A DNA stretch of 64,000 nt from Pseudomonas sp. Au-Pse12 (GCF_021341665.1 NZ_JAJTTH010000003.1:1-64000); one strand, 5' to 3'. Shown: positions 8,360 through 16,956, numbered from the stretch's first letter. Translations and numbers: made by a program. Notes: generated from the sequence alone by a model not told the origin.

Positions 8360-8914
8360 ATGTCTCGCCCCTTGAACGTCGTAGCCCTCTCCGGTGGAAC
8401 CTGGCGCCCCTCCCGCACCCTGGTACTGACCCAGGCCCTGCTGGCTGAACTGTCCGGGCACCTGTCCTTCAACAGCCACCTGATCGAACTGGGGGATATC
8501 GCCCGCCCCGTCGGCGCCGCCCTGTCCCGCCAGGAACTGCCGGCCGAAGTCGAGGCCGAGCTGCAGGCCATCGAGAACGCCGACCTGCTGATCGTCGCCG
8601 CCCCGGTGTATCGCGGCTCCTACCCCGGCCTGCTCAAGCACCTGTTCGACCTCAATGCACTGATCGACACCCCGGTGCTGCTGGCCGCCACCGGCGGCAG
8701 CGAGCGCCATGCCCTGGTCCTGGATCACCAGCTACGCCCGCTGTTCAGCTTCTTCCAGGCCCTGACCCTGCCAATCGGCGTGTACGCCACCGAAGCCGAC
8801 TTCAGCGACTACCAGATCACCAGCGACCTGCTCAGGGCGCGTATCCAACTGGCCGCCGAACGGGCCGCACCGCTGTTTGGCGCGCAACCGACCCACCTGC
8901 TGAAAATCGCCTGA
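8360..8914 (+). CDS. msuE: NADPH-dependent FMN reductase MsuE
   Basis: A 184-residue flavodoxin-fold reductase of the SsuE/MsuE family, which supplies reduced FMN to two-component sulfonate monooxygenases. It begins with VVALSGGTWRPSRTLVLT (flavin phosphate loop), has the conserved VAAPVYRGSYPGLLKHLFDL in the middle and LLAATGGSERHALV after it. Its role is to feed FMNH2 to the products of the next two genes during growth on methanesulfonate or related organosulfur compounds. It is the first gene of the sigma-54 operon, 9 bp from msuD. The order msuE-msuD-msuC-sfnR equals that recalled for P. aeruginosa PA2357-PA2354. Confidence 0.88.
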   Translation: MSRPLNVVALSGGTWRPSRTLVLTQALLAELSGHLSFNSHLIELGDIARPVGAALSRQELPAEVEAELQAIENADLLIVAAPVYRGSYPGLLKHLFDLNALIDTPVLLAATGGSERHALVLDHQLRPLFSFFQALTLPIGVYATEADFSDYQITSDLLRARIQLAAERAAPLFGAQPTHLLKIA

Positions 8915-8923
8915 GGAACTGTC

Positions 8924-10063
8924 ATGGATGTGTTCTGGTTTCTTCCGACCCACGGCGATGGCCACTTCCTCGGCACCGCCCAGGGCGCGCGCCCGGTCAC
9001 CCTCAACTACCTCAAGCAAGTGGCCCAGGCCGCGGACAGCCTGGGCTACCATGGCGTGCTGATTCCCACCGGGCGCTCCTGCGAGGACTCCTGGGTCATC
9101 GCCTCGGCCCTGGTGCCCCTGACCGAACGCCTGCGCTACCTGGTGGCGATCCGTCCAGGAATCATCTCCCCCACCGTCTCGGCGCGCATGGCCGCCACCC
9201 TGGACCGGCTGTCCAACGGGCGCCTGCTGATCAACGTGGTGACCGGCGGCGACCCGGACGAAAACCGTGGCGACGGCAGCTTCCTCAGCCACAGCGAACG
9301 CTACGAAGTCACCGACGAATTCCTGCAGATCTGGCGCCGGGTGCTGCAAGGTGAAGCCGTGGATTTCGAAGGCAAGCACCTGCACGTACAGAACGCCAAG
9401 GCGCTCTACCCACCGGTGCAGAAACCCTACCCGCCGCTGTACTTCGGCGGCTCCTCCGAGGCTGCCCATGAACTGGCGGCGGACCAGGTGGACGTCTACC
9501 TGACCTGGGGCGAACCGCCAGCGGCCGTGGCGCAAAAGCTCGCCGACGTGCGTGAACGCGCAGCGCGCAAGGGCCGCACGGTGAAGTTCGGCATCCGCCT
9601 GCACGTGATCGTGCGCGAGACCGAGGAAGAAGCCTGGAACGCCGCGGACAAGCTGATCGAACACATCAGCGACGAGACCATCGCCGCGGCCCAGCAATCC
9701 TTCGCGCGCTTCGACTCCGAAGGCCAGCGGCGCATGGCCGCGCTGCACGGCGGGCGCCGAGACCAGTTGCAGATCGCGCCCAACCTCTGGGCCGGCGTCG
9801 GCCTGGTGCGTGGCGGCGCCGGCACCGCCCTGGTGGGCAACCCGCAGCAAGTGGCCGAGCGCATCAAGGAGTACGCCGAGCTGGGGATCGAGAGCTTCAT
9901 TTTCTCCGGCTATCCGCACCTGGAAGAAGCCTATCGTTTCGCCGAGCTGGTGTTCCCGCTGCTGCCGGAACCCTATGCCAGCCTGGCTGGCCGTGGCGTC
10001 ACCAACCTCACCGGGCCGTTCGGCGAAATGATCGCCAACGACGTGCTGCCCAACCGCTCCTGA
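8924..10063 (+). CDS. msuD: FMNH2-dependent alkane/methanesulfonate monooxygenase MsuD
   Basis: A 379-residue bacterial-luciferase-fold monooxygenase close to SsuD. It begins [17 protein letters not shown], followed by the conserved [17 protein letters not shown] and [24 protein letters not shown] segments. It uses reduced flavin from MsuE and oxygen to cleave the C-S bond of sulfonates, releasing sulfite. The start ATG follows GAGGAACTGTC. Whether methanesulfonate or longer alkanesulfonates is preferred cannot be read from sequence; the msu name rests on gene order. Confidence 0.88.
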   Translation: MDVFWFLPTHGDGHFLGTAQGARPVTLNYLKQVAQAADSLGYHGVLIPTGRSCEDSWVIASALVPLTERLRYLVAIRPGIISPTVSARMAATLDRLSNGRLLINVVTGGDPDENRGDGSFLSHSERYEVTDEFLQIWRRVLQGEAVDFEGKHLHVQNAKALYPPVQKPYPPLYFGGSSEAAHELAADQVDVYLTWGEPPAAVAQKLADVRERAARKGRTVKFGIRLHVIVRETEEEAWNAADKLIEHISDETIAAAQQSFARFDSEGQRRMAALHGGRRDQLQIAPNLWAGVGLVRGGAGTALVGNPQQVAERIKEYAELGIESFIFSGYPHLEEAYRFAELVFPLLPEPYASLAGRGVTNLTGPFGEMIANDVLPNRS

Positions 10064-10198
10064 AACTCCCCAAGCTGTTGCAGGAGCCGGCTTGCCGACG
10101 AACGCGCCGTTGCGGCCCGCCTCGCTGGTAAGCCAGTTCCCGCGACAGGTGCCCCCTTTTCCGGGCCGCCGCAAACGGCCCCCCACGAGGAACACCGC
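10064..10198 (+). repeat. REP-like palindrome within the msu operon
   Basis: The 135-bp gap between msuD and msuC contains a degenerate Pseudomonas REP unit: CAGGAGCCGGCTTGCCGACG (10079-10098) and, about 30 bp on, a weaker opposing arm CTGGTAAGCCAG. A GC-rich inverted repeat (CCGGGCCGCCG...CGGCC) precedes the msuC start. Such elements often stabilise upstream mRNA or reduce read-through. Confidence 0.45.
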
Positions 10199-11386
10199 GT
10201 GACTGCCAAACCGCAAAGCGCCCTGTTGTCCCCCCTGCAGACCGCCCGCCAGCTGGCCGCCGAGTTTGCCCTGAGCGCCGTCGAACGCGACGAGCGCGGC
10301 GGCACCCCCAAGGCCGAGCGCGATGCCCTGCGCCACAGCGGCCTGCTGGCGCTGAGCATTCCCAGCCAGTTCGGCGGCCTCGGCGCGCCCTGGAGCGACA
10401 CCCTGAACATCGTCCGCGAGTTCGCCCGGGTCGACAGCTCCATCGCCCACGTCTTCGGCTTCCACCACCTGATGCTGGCCACCGTGCGCCTGTTCGCCAA
10501 GCCCGAGCAGTGGCAGCCCTGGTTCGAACAGACCGCACGCAAGAACTGGTTCTGGGGCAACGCCCTGAACCCGCTGGACACCCGCACCGTGGTCCGGAAC
10601 CTCGGCGGTTGGCGCGAGTTTTCCGGCAAGAAGTCCTTCTGCTCCGGCGCCAGCGACTCGGAAATGCTCATCGCCTCGGCGGTGGACGAAAACAACGGCG
10701 GCAAGTTGCTGATCGCCGCGATCCCCAGCGGCCGCAGCGGCATCACCCTGCACAACGACTGGAACAACATCGGCCAGCGCCAGACCGACAGCGGCAGCGC
10801 AACCTTCGAACGGGTCAGGGTTGAAGAGTCGGAACTGCTGCTGGACCCAGGTCCCTTGAGCACACCGTTCGCCTGCCTGCGCCCACTGATCGCCCAGCTG
10901 ACCTTCACCCACATGTTCCTCGGCATCGCTGAAGGCGCCTTCGAGGAAGCCCGGCAATACACCCTGGGCGAAACCCGGGTCTGGCACAAATCCAGCGCCC
11001 AGGACGTGCGCCAGGACCCTTACATACTCAGCCACTACGGCGAGTTCTGGGTGGCCCTGGAAGGCATCCGCCTGCTGGTGGAACGAGCCGCCGCGCTGCT
11101 GGACCAGGCCTGGGCCAAGGGCCCGGCCCTCAGCGCCGAGGAACGCGGGCACCTGGCCACGGCCATCGCCACCGCCAAGGTCGCCGCCAGCCGCCAGGGC
11201 CTGGAGCTGTGCAGCCGGCTGTTCGAAGTGACCGGCGCGCGCTCGACCCACGCCTCTCTGGGCCTGGACCGGCACTGGCGCAACCTGCGCACCCAGACCC
11301 TGCACGACCCGCTGGACTACAAGCTTCACGAGCTGGGCGACTGGGCGCTGAACCAGTCCCTGCCAACCCCGACCTTCTACTCCTAG
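10199..11386 (+). CDS. msuC: Flavin-dependent monooxygenase MsuC (acyl-CoA dehydrogenase fold)
   Basis: A 395-residue protein of the acyl-CoA dehydrogenase superfamily, in the branch holding the dibenzothiophene/organosulfur monooxygenases (DszC, SfnC, MsuC). Segments seen: LALSIPSQFGGLGAPW near the N-terminus, IAHVFGFHHLM, the FAD region, and the C-terminal GARSTHASLGLDRHWRNLRTQTLHDPLDYKLHELG typical of this branch. These enzymes use FMNH2, probably from MsuE, to oxygenate methanesulfinate or sulfones. The start is GTG at 10199 after CACGAGGAACACC. The exact substrate is inferred from the operon. Confidence 0.82.
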   Translation: MTAKPQSALLSPLQTARQLAAEFALSAVERDERGGTPKAERDALRHSGLLALSIPSQFGGLGAPWSDTLNIVREFARVDSSIAHVFGFHHLMLATVRLFAKPEQWQPWFEQTARKNWFWGNALNPLDTRTVVRNLGGWREFSGKKSFCSGASDSEMLIASAVDENNGGKLLIAAIPSGRSGITLHNDWNNIGQRQTDSGSATFERVRVEESELLLDPGPLSTPFACLRPLIAQLTFTHMFLGIAEGAFEEARQYTLGETRVWHKSSAQDVRQDPYILSHYGEFWVALEGIRLLVERAAALLDQAWAKGPALSAEERGHLATAIATAKVAASRQGLELCSRLFEVTGARSTHASLGLDRHWRNLRTQTLHDPLDYKLHELGDWALNQSLPTPTFYS

Positions 11387-11410
11387 CCTTACTGTTCACG
11401 GAGAGTGCCG

Positions 11411-12511
11411 ATGCAGCTTCTGACCCTACCGCCTTCGCCCGCCCTGGCGACCTCGATCCGCGCCACCGCCCAGGTGTTCGAGGACCCGAAATCCCAGGCC
11501 CTGCTGGCGCACCTGCAACAGGTGGCACCGAGTGAAGCCAGCGTGCTGATCATCGGTGAAACCGGGACCGGCAAGGAGCTGGTGGCGCGCCATATCCACA
11601 ACCTCAGTGCCCGACGCAACCGGCCGTTCGTCGCGGTGAACTGCGGCGCCTTCTCCGAATCGCTGGTGGAAGCGGAACTGTTCGGCCATGAAAAAGGCGC
11701 CTTTACCGGCGCCCTCAGCGCCAAGGCCGGCTGGTTTGAAGAGGCCGACGGCGGCACGCTGTTCCTCGACGAAATCGGCGACCTGCCCATGGCCATCCAG
11801 GTCAAGTTGCTGCGGGTGCTGCAGGAACGGGAAGTGGTACGCCTGGGCTCGCGCAAAAGCATCCCCATCGACGTGCGCGTGCTGGCGGCCACCAACGTCC
11901 AACTGGAAAAGGCCATCAACGCCGGGCATTTTCGCGAGGACCTGTATTACCGCCTGGACGTGGTCAGCCTGGAACTGAGCCCGCTGCGCGAACGCCCCGG
12001 CGACATCCTGCCGCTGACCCGGCACTTCATCGAGGCCTACAGCCAGCGCCTGGGCTACGGCAGCATCAGCATCAGCCCGGAGGCCGAGCACAAGCTCAAG
12101 AGTTACAGCTGGCCGGGCAACATCCGCGAGCTGGAAAACGTCATCCACCACACCCTGCTGATCTGCCGCAACGGGGTGATCCAGCGCGACGACCTGCGCC
12201 TGTCGAACATGCGCATCGAACGCGCCGACGACAGCCACCCGAGCCACGACGATTCCGCCGAAGCGCTGCTGCAACGGGCCTTTGAAAAGCTCTTCGCCGA
12301 GCAGGCCGGGGCCCTGCACGAACAAGTCGAGGATGCCTTGCTGCGCGCGGCCTATCGTTTCAGCCACTACAACCAGGTGCACACTGCCAACCTGCTGGGC
12401 CTGAGCCGCAACGTCACCCGCACCCGGCTGATCAAGATCGGCGAACTGGCGGTGAACAAGCGGCGCCCTGTCGACGCGCCCAACGAGCGCAGCCTGCAAC
12501 TGTCGATCTAG
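11411..12511 (+). CDS. sfnR: Sigma-54-dependent activator SfnR
   Basis: A 366-residue enhancer-binding protein without an N-terminal receiver or GAF domain. The AAA+ domain starts almost at once: Walker A GETGTGKE, the sigma-54 contact loop GAFTGA, Walker B GGTLFLDEIGDLP, and the R-finger region LYYRLDVVSLELSPLRERPGDI. A Fis-type helix-turn-helix closes the protein (TANLLGLSRNVTRTRLIKIG). Lack of a sensor domain means control is probably through its own expression, as recalled for SfnR in P. putida. It ends the msu operon, and likely targets are the two sigma-54 promoters at 8288 and 16244. The ATG at 11411 has GGAGAG upstream; a GTG at 11405 is also in frame. Its stop shares CTAG with the convergent monooxygenase gene. 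Confidence 0.9.
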   Translation: MQLLTLPPSPALATSIRATAQVFEDPKSQALLAHLQQVAPSEASVLIIGETGTGKELVARHIHNLSARRNRPFVAVNCGAFSESLVEAELFGHEKGAFTGALSAKAGWFEEADGGTLFLDEIGDLPMAIQVKLLRVLQEREVVRLGSRKSIPIDVRVLAATNVQLEKAINAGHFREDLYYRLDVVSLELSPLRERPGDILPLTRHFIEAYSQRLGYGSISISPEAEHKLKSYSWPGNIRELENVIHHTLLICRNGVIQRDDLRLSNMRIERADDSHPSHDDSAEALLQRAFEKLFAEQAGALHEQVEDALLRAAYRFSHYNQVHTANLLGLSRNVTRTRLIKIGELAVNKRRPVDAPNERSLQLSI

Positions 12512-12873
12512 CCCAACAAGTGGCACTGCAAGGCATTGTCGTGACTGCGGGCGATGCTGCTGAGCACCTGGAACGAGCCGAAGGTCACGGTCTTGGCCCG
12601 GTGCGCCAGGATCAGTTGCCAGAAATCCTGCTCGCCGCTCTCGAAGCGCTGGAAGGCCGCCTCGCCGGCTTCCCGGGATTGCCATTGCAGGTAATTGAGC
12701 ACCCGGCGGCCGTCGTCGCTGGCCTGCACGCTGGCACTCAAAAAGCCGCCATGCCCCTGGGCCAGACGTTCCGTCTGCTCGGCCAAGGCCGACACCAAGG
12801 CCTGCTGCTGGTGCGGTTCGATCTCGAATTCGATCAATTGGGTGAAACTGCGGTTTCTCTCAAAAGCGCTCAT
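12508..12873 (-). CDS. Antibiotic biosynthesis monooxygenase (ABM) domain protein
   Basis: A 121-residue single-domain protein of the dimeric alpha+beta ferredoxin-like ABM family. FTQLIEFEIEPHQQQALVSAL, GGFLSASVQASDDGRRVLNYLQWQSREAGEAAFQ and a C-terminal conserved region fit the fold. Members oxygenate quinol-like substrates without a cofactor or act as stress proteins. It is divergent from soxR, with a SoxR box placed exactly in its promoter, so redox-cycling compounds probably induce it. Quinone or phenazine detoxification is a reasonable inference. Confidence 0.8.
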   Translation of the reverse strand: MSAFERNRSFTQLIEFEIEPHQQQALVSALAEQTERLAQGHGGFLSASVQASDDGRRVLNYLQWQSREAGEAAFQRFESGEQDFWQLILAHRAKTVTFGSFQVLSSIARSHDNALQCHLLG

Positions 12874-12924
12874 GAACTACTCCCTACGGCGGTCAGACAG
12901 CATCTTGCGATTGAATGCGCTGCA

Positions 12925-12955
12925 GGGTAAAACCTCTACTTAAGTCAAGGTCAAG
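12925..12955 (-). promoter_or_regulatory. SoxR-controlled promoter of the ABM gene
   Basis: On the minus strand TTGACC and TACCCT are separated by 19 bp, the over-long spacer typical of MerR/SoxR-activated promoters. The spacer is occupied by an 18-bp near-palindrome at 12933-12950 (CCTTGACTTAAGTAGAGG) with a perfect ACTTAAGT core, resembling known SoxR boxes. It also lies 32 bp before the soxR start, allowing autoregulation. Confidence 0.75.
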
Positions 12956-12981
12956 CCCGTTTTTCATCCCGGTACCCATCC

Positions 12982-13455
12982 ATGATCGAACCTGATGCCC
13001 TGCACAAAGAACTGACGGTGGGCCAACTGTCGGCCCGCAGCGGCGTAGCCGTCACCGCGCTGCACTTCTATGAAAGCAAAGGCCTGATCAAGAGCAACCG
13101 CAACGCCGGCAACCAACGGCGCTACCCGCGTTCGGTGCTGCGTCGCGTGTCGCTGATCAAGGTCGCCCAGCGCCTGGGCATCCCTTTGGCGGAAATTGGC
13201 CAGGCCCTGGCCAGCCTGCCCGCCGACCGCGCGCCCAGCGCGGCGGACTGGCAACGCCTGTCGGAACAGTGGAGCCGCGAACTGGACGAACGCATCCGCC
13301 AACTGAGCCTGCTGCGCGAACGCCTGAACCAGTGCATTGGTTGCGGCTGCCTGTCCATGGAAGGTTGCCCGTTGCGCAACCAGGGGGACGTGCTGGGTGA
13401 AGCCGGTCCGGGCGCCCGCCTGCTGGCGCCCGACGCCCCCACCGACGCGCCGTAG
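12982..13455 (+). CDS. soxR: Redox-sensitive regulator SoxR
   Basis: A 157-residue MerR-family activator. The N-terminal winged helix reads [40 protein letters not shown], followed by a dimerisation helix. The C-terminus has the [2Fe-2S] ligands Cys118, Cys121, Cys123 and Cys129 in the diagnostic C-x2-C-x-C-x5-C pattern. Redox-active compounds oxidise the cluster and switch the protein to an activator. In pseudomonads SoxR controls small efflux or monooxygenase genes rather than soxS, and the adjacent ABM gene with its SoxR box is an obvious target. Confidence 0.93.
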   Translation: MIEPDALHKELTVGQLSARSGVAVTALHFYESKGLIKSNRNAGNQRRYPRSVLRRVSLIKVAQRLGIPLAEIGQALASLPADRAPSAADWQRLSEQWSRELDERIRQLSLLRERLNQCIGCGCLSMEGCPLRNQGDVLGEAGPGARLLAPDAPTDAP

Positions 13456-13459
13456 GCGG

Positions 13460-14230
13460 TCAGAAACCGGGGGCGATCTGGCCCTTGTAGCGGGTCAGGA
13501 TGAATTGACGCACGGCGTCGGAGTTCAACGCCTTGGCCAGTTTCTGGATCCGCGGGTCGTTGAGGTTGTCCGGCCGCGCCACCAGGAATTCGATGTACAG
13601 GTCCTTGCCCTTCTCCACGATCAGCGCGCTGTTGGTGTCGATCCCGGCTTCCAGGGCGTAGTTGGCGAAGACGAACGCCAGGTCCACCTGGCTCACCGAA
13701 CGGGCCAGCAAGGCACCTTCCAGCTCACGGATCTTCAGGTGCTTGGGGTTGTCGACGATGTCGCGCTGGGTGGCCAGGGTGTTGCTCGGGTCCTTGAGCT
13801 TGATCAACCCCGCCTCGTGCAGCAGCACCAGGGCGCGGCCGGTGTTCACCGGGTCGTTGGGAATCGACACGCTGGCGCCGTCCTTGAGTTCGGCGAGGTT
13901 GTGGATCTTGGTGGAATAGGCGCCGAACGGCTCGATGTGCACACCCACCACCGGCACCAGGTCGGTGTGCCGGGTCTTGTTGAAGTCATCGAGGAAGGGG
14001 CGGTACTGATAGTAGTTGGCGTCGAGGTTCTTCAACGCCAGTTGCTGGTTGGGCTGGATGAAGTCGGTGAACACCTTGATCTGCAGGTCCACGCCTTCCT
14101 TGGCCAGTTGCGGTTTGACGAATTCGAGGATCTCGGCGTGGGGCACCGGGGTCGCGCCCACCAGCAGTTTGTCGTTGGCGTTAACGCTCAGCGACAGCAC
14201 GGCGGCCAATATGGCCAGGGTCTTTTTCAT
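13460..14230 (-). CDS. MetQ/NlpA-family substrate-binding protein
   Basis: A 256-residue periplasmic binding protein of the MetQ/NlpA family. It starts MKKTLAILAAVLSLSVNAND, a Sec signal peptide without a lipobox cysteine, so it is soluble rather than lipid anchored. Family segments include VGATPVPHAEILEFVKPQLAKEG, YYQYRPFLDDFN and SIPNDPVNTGRALVLLHEAGLI. The family binds methionine or related sulfur compounds. In this sigma-54-linked operon with sfnB the ligand is more likely an organosulfur compound taken up under sulfur starvation. No ATPase gene (MetN) accompanies it. Confidence 0.85.
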   Translation of the reverse strand: MKKTLAILAAVLSLSVNANDKLLVGATPVPHAEILEFVKPQLAKEGVDLQIKVFTDFIQPNQQLALKNLDANYYQYRPFLDDFNKTRHTDLVPVVGVHIEPFGAYSTKIHNLAELKDGASVSIPNDPVNTGRALVLLHEAGLIKLKDPSNTLATQRDIVDNPKHLKIRELEGALLARSVSQVDLAFVFANYALEAGIDTNSALIVEKGKDLYIEFLVARPDNLNDPRIQKLAKALNSDAVRQFILTRYKGQIAPGF

Positions 14231-14312
14231 GGTTTGCTCCTAAGGCAGAGGCAGGCGGCCGTCGTGGGGCGCACGTGGGGCCGTGTTTTGGGTTGGGTTC
14301 AAAGCAATCGAC

Positions 14313-14978
14313 TCAACGTCGGCTGTAGTGCGCCACCAGGCGGTCGCCGGTCATCTGCAGGCCCTGCACCAGCACCAACAGCAGCACCACGGTGACCACC
14401 ATCACATCGGTCTGGAACCGCTGGTAGCCGTAACGGATCGCCAGGTCGCCGAGGCCGCCGCCACCGATCACCCCGGCCATGGCGGTGTAGTCCACCAGCA
14501 CGATGGCGGTCACCGTGACCGCCGCCAGCAGGCCGCCCCGGGCTTCCGGCAACAAGGTATGGCGAATGATCTGCCAGGTACTGCCGCCCATGGCCTGGGT
14601 GGCTTCCACCACCCCGCGGTCCACTTCCCGCAGGGCGGTTTCCACCAGCCGGGCAAAGAACGGCGTGCAGCCCACCACCAGCGGCGGGATGGTCCCCGGC
14701 ACGCCGAGGGAGGTGCCCACCAGCAGCGTGGTCAGGGGAATCAGCACGATCAGCAAGATGATGAAGGGCAACGAACGCAGCATGTTGACCAGCACCGACA
14801 ACACCCGATACAGGCCCACGGCCTCGTGCAACTGGCGCTTGCCGGTGAGAAACAGCAGCACGCCCAACGGCAGCCCCAGCAGCACGGTAAACCCCAGCGC
14901 CGCGCCAAGCATGCTCAGGGTATCGAGGCAGGCCTGGGCGATATCGGCCCAGTAGATATTCTTGAAGAGCTCGGCCAT
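14313..14978 (-). CDS. MetI-type ABC transporter permease
   Basis: A 221-residue inner-membrane permease with about five hydrophobic segments and the EAA loop (VEATQAMGGSTWQIIRHTLLPEA) that docks to the ATPase. LGVPGTIPPLVVGCTPFFARLVETALREVD is typical of MetI. It should work with the MetQ-like protein encoded 82 bp downstream. The gene starts 3 bp after the sfnB stop, so the two are surely cotranscribed. The partner ATPase must be supplied from elsewhere. Confidence 0.87.
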   Translation of the reverse strand: MAELFKNIYWADIAQACLDTLSMLGAALGFTVLLGLPLGVLLFLTGKRQLHEAVGLYRVLSVLVNMLRSLPFIILLIVLIPLTTLLVGTSLGVPGTIPPLVVGCTPFFARLVETALREVDRGVVEATQAMGGSTWQIIRHTLLPEARGGLLAAVTVTAIVLVDYTAMAGVIGGGGLGDLAIRYGYQRFQTDVMVVTVVLLLVLVQGLQMTGDRLVAHYSRR

Positions 14979-14981
14979 GGC

Positions 14982-16205
14982 TCAGGACCAGTCATGACGC
15001 GGTGGCTTGATGCCGTTGAGCAACCAGTTGCCCACCACGTGGTATTTCCAGCGCACCGGGTCGTGCAGCGTGTGGACCCGGGCATTGCGCCAGTGGCGGT
15101 CGAAATTGTGCCGCTTGAGGGTGGAACGGGTGCCCCCCAGTTCGAACAGCTTGTTGCTGGCCTCGAGGGCGATTTCGGTGGTCAGCACCTTGGCCTTGGC
15201 CACCGCCAGGGACACCTGGGCCACATTGTCTTCGTCCGGCGCCGGGCGGGCGGCGTCCAGGGCCAGGCCGGCCCGCTCCAGCAGCGCCTCGGCGGCTTCC
15301 AGGCGAATCTCCAGGGCCCCCACCTGAATGATGGTCAGCGGGTCTTCACTGGCCTTTTCCACTCCCGAATCGATCCACGGCCGGGCGTGCTCACGCACGA
15401 AAGCAAGGGTGTCGCGCAGCGCCGCCCGGGCGATCCCGGCGTCGATGGCGGCCGTGGTCAGTTGGGCGAAGGGCCCGGCCAGGGTCGGGCTTTCGTAGGA
15501 GCGGTAAGTGGGGAACAGATTGAAGGCCGGCACCTGGAGCTCCTGCGCCAGCACCGTGCCGCTGGAGGTGGTGCGCTGGCCGATGCTGTCCCAGTCATCG
15601 ACCACCGCCAGCCCCGCGCTGCCCCGGGGCACGAAGGCCAGCTGGCCCCGGCCCTGCTCGTCCAGGGCCAGCACCGCCAGCCAGTGGGCATACAACGAAC
15701 CGGTGCAGTAGCCCTTGCGGCCGTTGATCACATAAGCGTCACCGCTGCGGCGCACAGTGGCCTGGATGTCCTGCACGTTCTTGCCGCCGGTTTCCGACAG
15801 CGCATTGGCAAAGCGATGGCCTTGCAGGGCCAGGGCGAAAAAGTGCGCCTGCTGCTCCTGCGTGCCCTGCAGGCGGATGTCTTCCAGCAGGCAGTAGTGG
15901 TTCTGCGGGATCTGCCCCAGGGAAGGGTCGGCGGCGGAAATGATCGCGATCACCTCGGCCAGCACCGCATAGGACACCTCGGCGCCGCCGAATTCGCGAG
16001 GCACGCTGATGCCCCATAGACCGCTGTTGGAATACAGGTCGAGCACCTGCGCCGGTACTTCCCGGGTGCGGTCGCGCTCGGCGTCCTGTTCCAGCAGGAC
16101 AGCCGCCACTTGCCGGGCCACGGCCAGGGCTTCGGCGCCATCGCGGATCACATGGGCGGCAGGGGTGTGCAGGGGATAAAAGGCGGATTCAGGCAAAGAA
16201 GGCAT
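14982..16205 (-). CDS. sfnB: SfnB-family sulfur acquisition oxidoreductase
   Basis: A 407-residue flavoprotein with an acyl-CoA dehydrogenase fold in the SfnB/DszC branch. Segments: NSGLWGISVPREFGGAEVSY, LGQIPQNHYCLLEDIRLQG, and the C-terminal GGTRSTLKRHNFDRHWRNARVHTLHDPVRWKYHVVG, closely parallel to MsuC at 10199. It probably oxygenates an organosulfur compound using reduced FMN. It is the first gene of the leftward operon under a sigma-54 promoter. The ATG is at 16205. The substrate is not deducible; sulfones or sulfonates are the family precedent. Confidence 0.85.
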   Translation of the reverse strand: MPSLPESAFYPLHTPAAHVIRDGAEALAVARQVAAVLLEQDAERDRTREVPAQVLDLYSNSGLWGISVPREFGGAEVSYAVLAEVIAIISAADPSLGQIPQNHYCLLEDIRLQGTQEQQAHFFALALQGHRFANALSETGGKNVQDIQATVRRSGDAYVINGRKGYCTGSLYAHWLAVLALDEQGRGQLAFVPRGSAGLAVVDDWDSIGQRTTSSGTVLAQELQVPAFNLFPTYRSYESPTLAGPFAQLTTAAIDAGIARAALRDTLAFVREHARPWIDSGVEKASEDPLTIIQVGALEIRLEAAEALLERAGLALDAARPAPDEDNVAQVSLAVAKAKVLTTEIALEASNKLFELGGTRSTLKRHNFDRHWRNARVHTLHDPVRWKYHVVGNWLLNGIKPPRHDWS

Positions 16206-16243
16206 ACAGCGCTCTCGGGCGGATGAAGGTTCCAGGCAAACAT

Positions 16244-16259
16244 TGCAGCTTCTGTGCCG
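16244..16259 (-). promoter_or_regulatory. Sigma-54 promoter of sfnB-metI-metQ
   Basis: On the minus strand CGGCAC-N5-CTGCA keeps GG and GC 10 bp apart (CC at 16257-16258 and GC at 16245-16246 on the plus strand). Transcription would start near 16233, about 28 bp before the sfnB ATG. Confidence 0.65.
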
Positions 16260-16341
16260 AAAGATCAGGCCTGTGAATTCAAGGGTTTACCGGCCGTTCC
16301 GGGGGGTTGCCCAGCGGGCCGCCAGACAAATTGCTGAAGGG

Positions 16342-16359
16342 CTGTTGTTGGGCCAACAG
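16342..16359. promoter_or_regulatory. SfnR-type enhancer palindrome upstream of sfnB
   Basis: CTGTTG-TTGGGC-CAACAG has the same six-base arms and six-base spacer as the site at 8184-8201. A further half site CTGTTG lies at 16366-16371. It is about 85-100 bp upstream of the -24 element of the sfnB promoter. Confidence 0.6.
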
Positions 16360-16488
16360 TGAGTCGCTGTTGCCTGGACGACACCTCGTCGGTCCATACC
16401 AGTGCCGGGGATGCCCGGGTATAGAGTGAAACCTGCTCGATCCGGCGACGGACCGGTTTGCCCAAGACAACATCAAGGAGAACCCCAG

Positions 16489-16956
16489 ATGAGCGTCAAA
16501 CCCATTCCCGAAGGCTTCAGCGGCGTCACGCCCTACCTGGGCATCAAGCGCGCCGCCGAGGCCATTGAGTTCTACAAGCAGGCCTTCGGTGCGGAGGAAT
16601 GCATGCGCCTGGACATGCCCGACGGCAGCGTCGGCCATGCCGAACTGCGCATCGGCGGTTCGGCCATCATGCTCGGCAGCCCCTGCGAACAAACCCCGAT
16701 GAGCAGCCCGGACACCCACAAGACCTCGGTCGGGCTGCACCTGTATGTGGAAGACGTCGATCGCAGCTTCGCCCGAGCGATTGCCGCCGGCGGCACCGAG
16801 GTGTCGGCGGTCAAGGACCAGTTCTACGGCGACCGCAGCGGCAGCCTGCGTGACCCGTTCGGCCATGTGTGGTTCCTGGCCAGCCGCAAGGAAACACTAA
16901 GTACCGAGGAAATCGCTCGGCGGGCGCGGGAAATGTTCCAGCAACAGGCCGGCTGA
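16489..16956 (+). CDS. VOC-family (glyoxalase/PhnB-like) protein
   Basis: A 155-residue protein of the vicinal-oxygen-chelate superfamily, with two beta-alpha-beta-beta-beta units. Typical features: VTPYLGIKRAAEAIEFYKQAFGAEECMRL, DGSVGHAELRIGGSAIMLG, LHLYVEDVDRSFARAIAAGG and DRSGSLRDPFGHVWFLASR. It resembles the PhnB/YdcX type. Metal-binding positions are not certain. It starts at ATG 16489 after AAGGAGAACC. It points away from the sulfur operon and its function is unknown. Confidence 0.8.
   Translation: MSVKPIPEGFSGVTPYLGIKRAAEAIEFYKQAFGAEECMRLDMPDGSVGHAELRIGGSAIMLGSPCEQTPMSSPDTHKTSVGLHLYVEDVDRSFARAIAAGGTEVSAVKDQFYGDRSGSLRDPFGHVWFLASRKETLSTEEIARRAREMFQQQAG

Noticed and set aside
8732..11329. 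An 865-codon open frame on the minus strand across msuD and msuC
   Set aside because: It is a shadow of msuE/msuD/msuC, which carry clear family motifs; the antisense product shows none.
14313..16019. A 578-codon plus-strand frame opposite sfnB and metI
   Set aside because: It spans two divergent-function genes on the opposite strand and has a His/Gln/Gly-rich low-complexity product, so it is a shadow.
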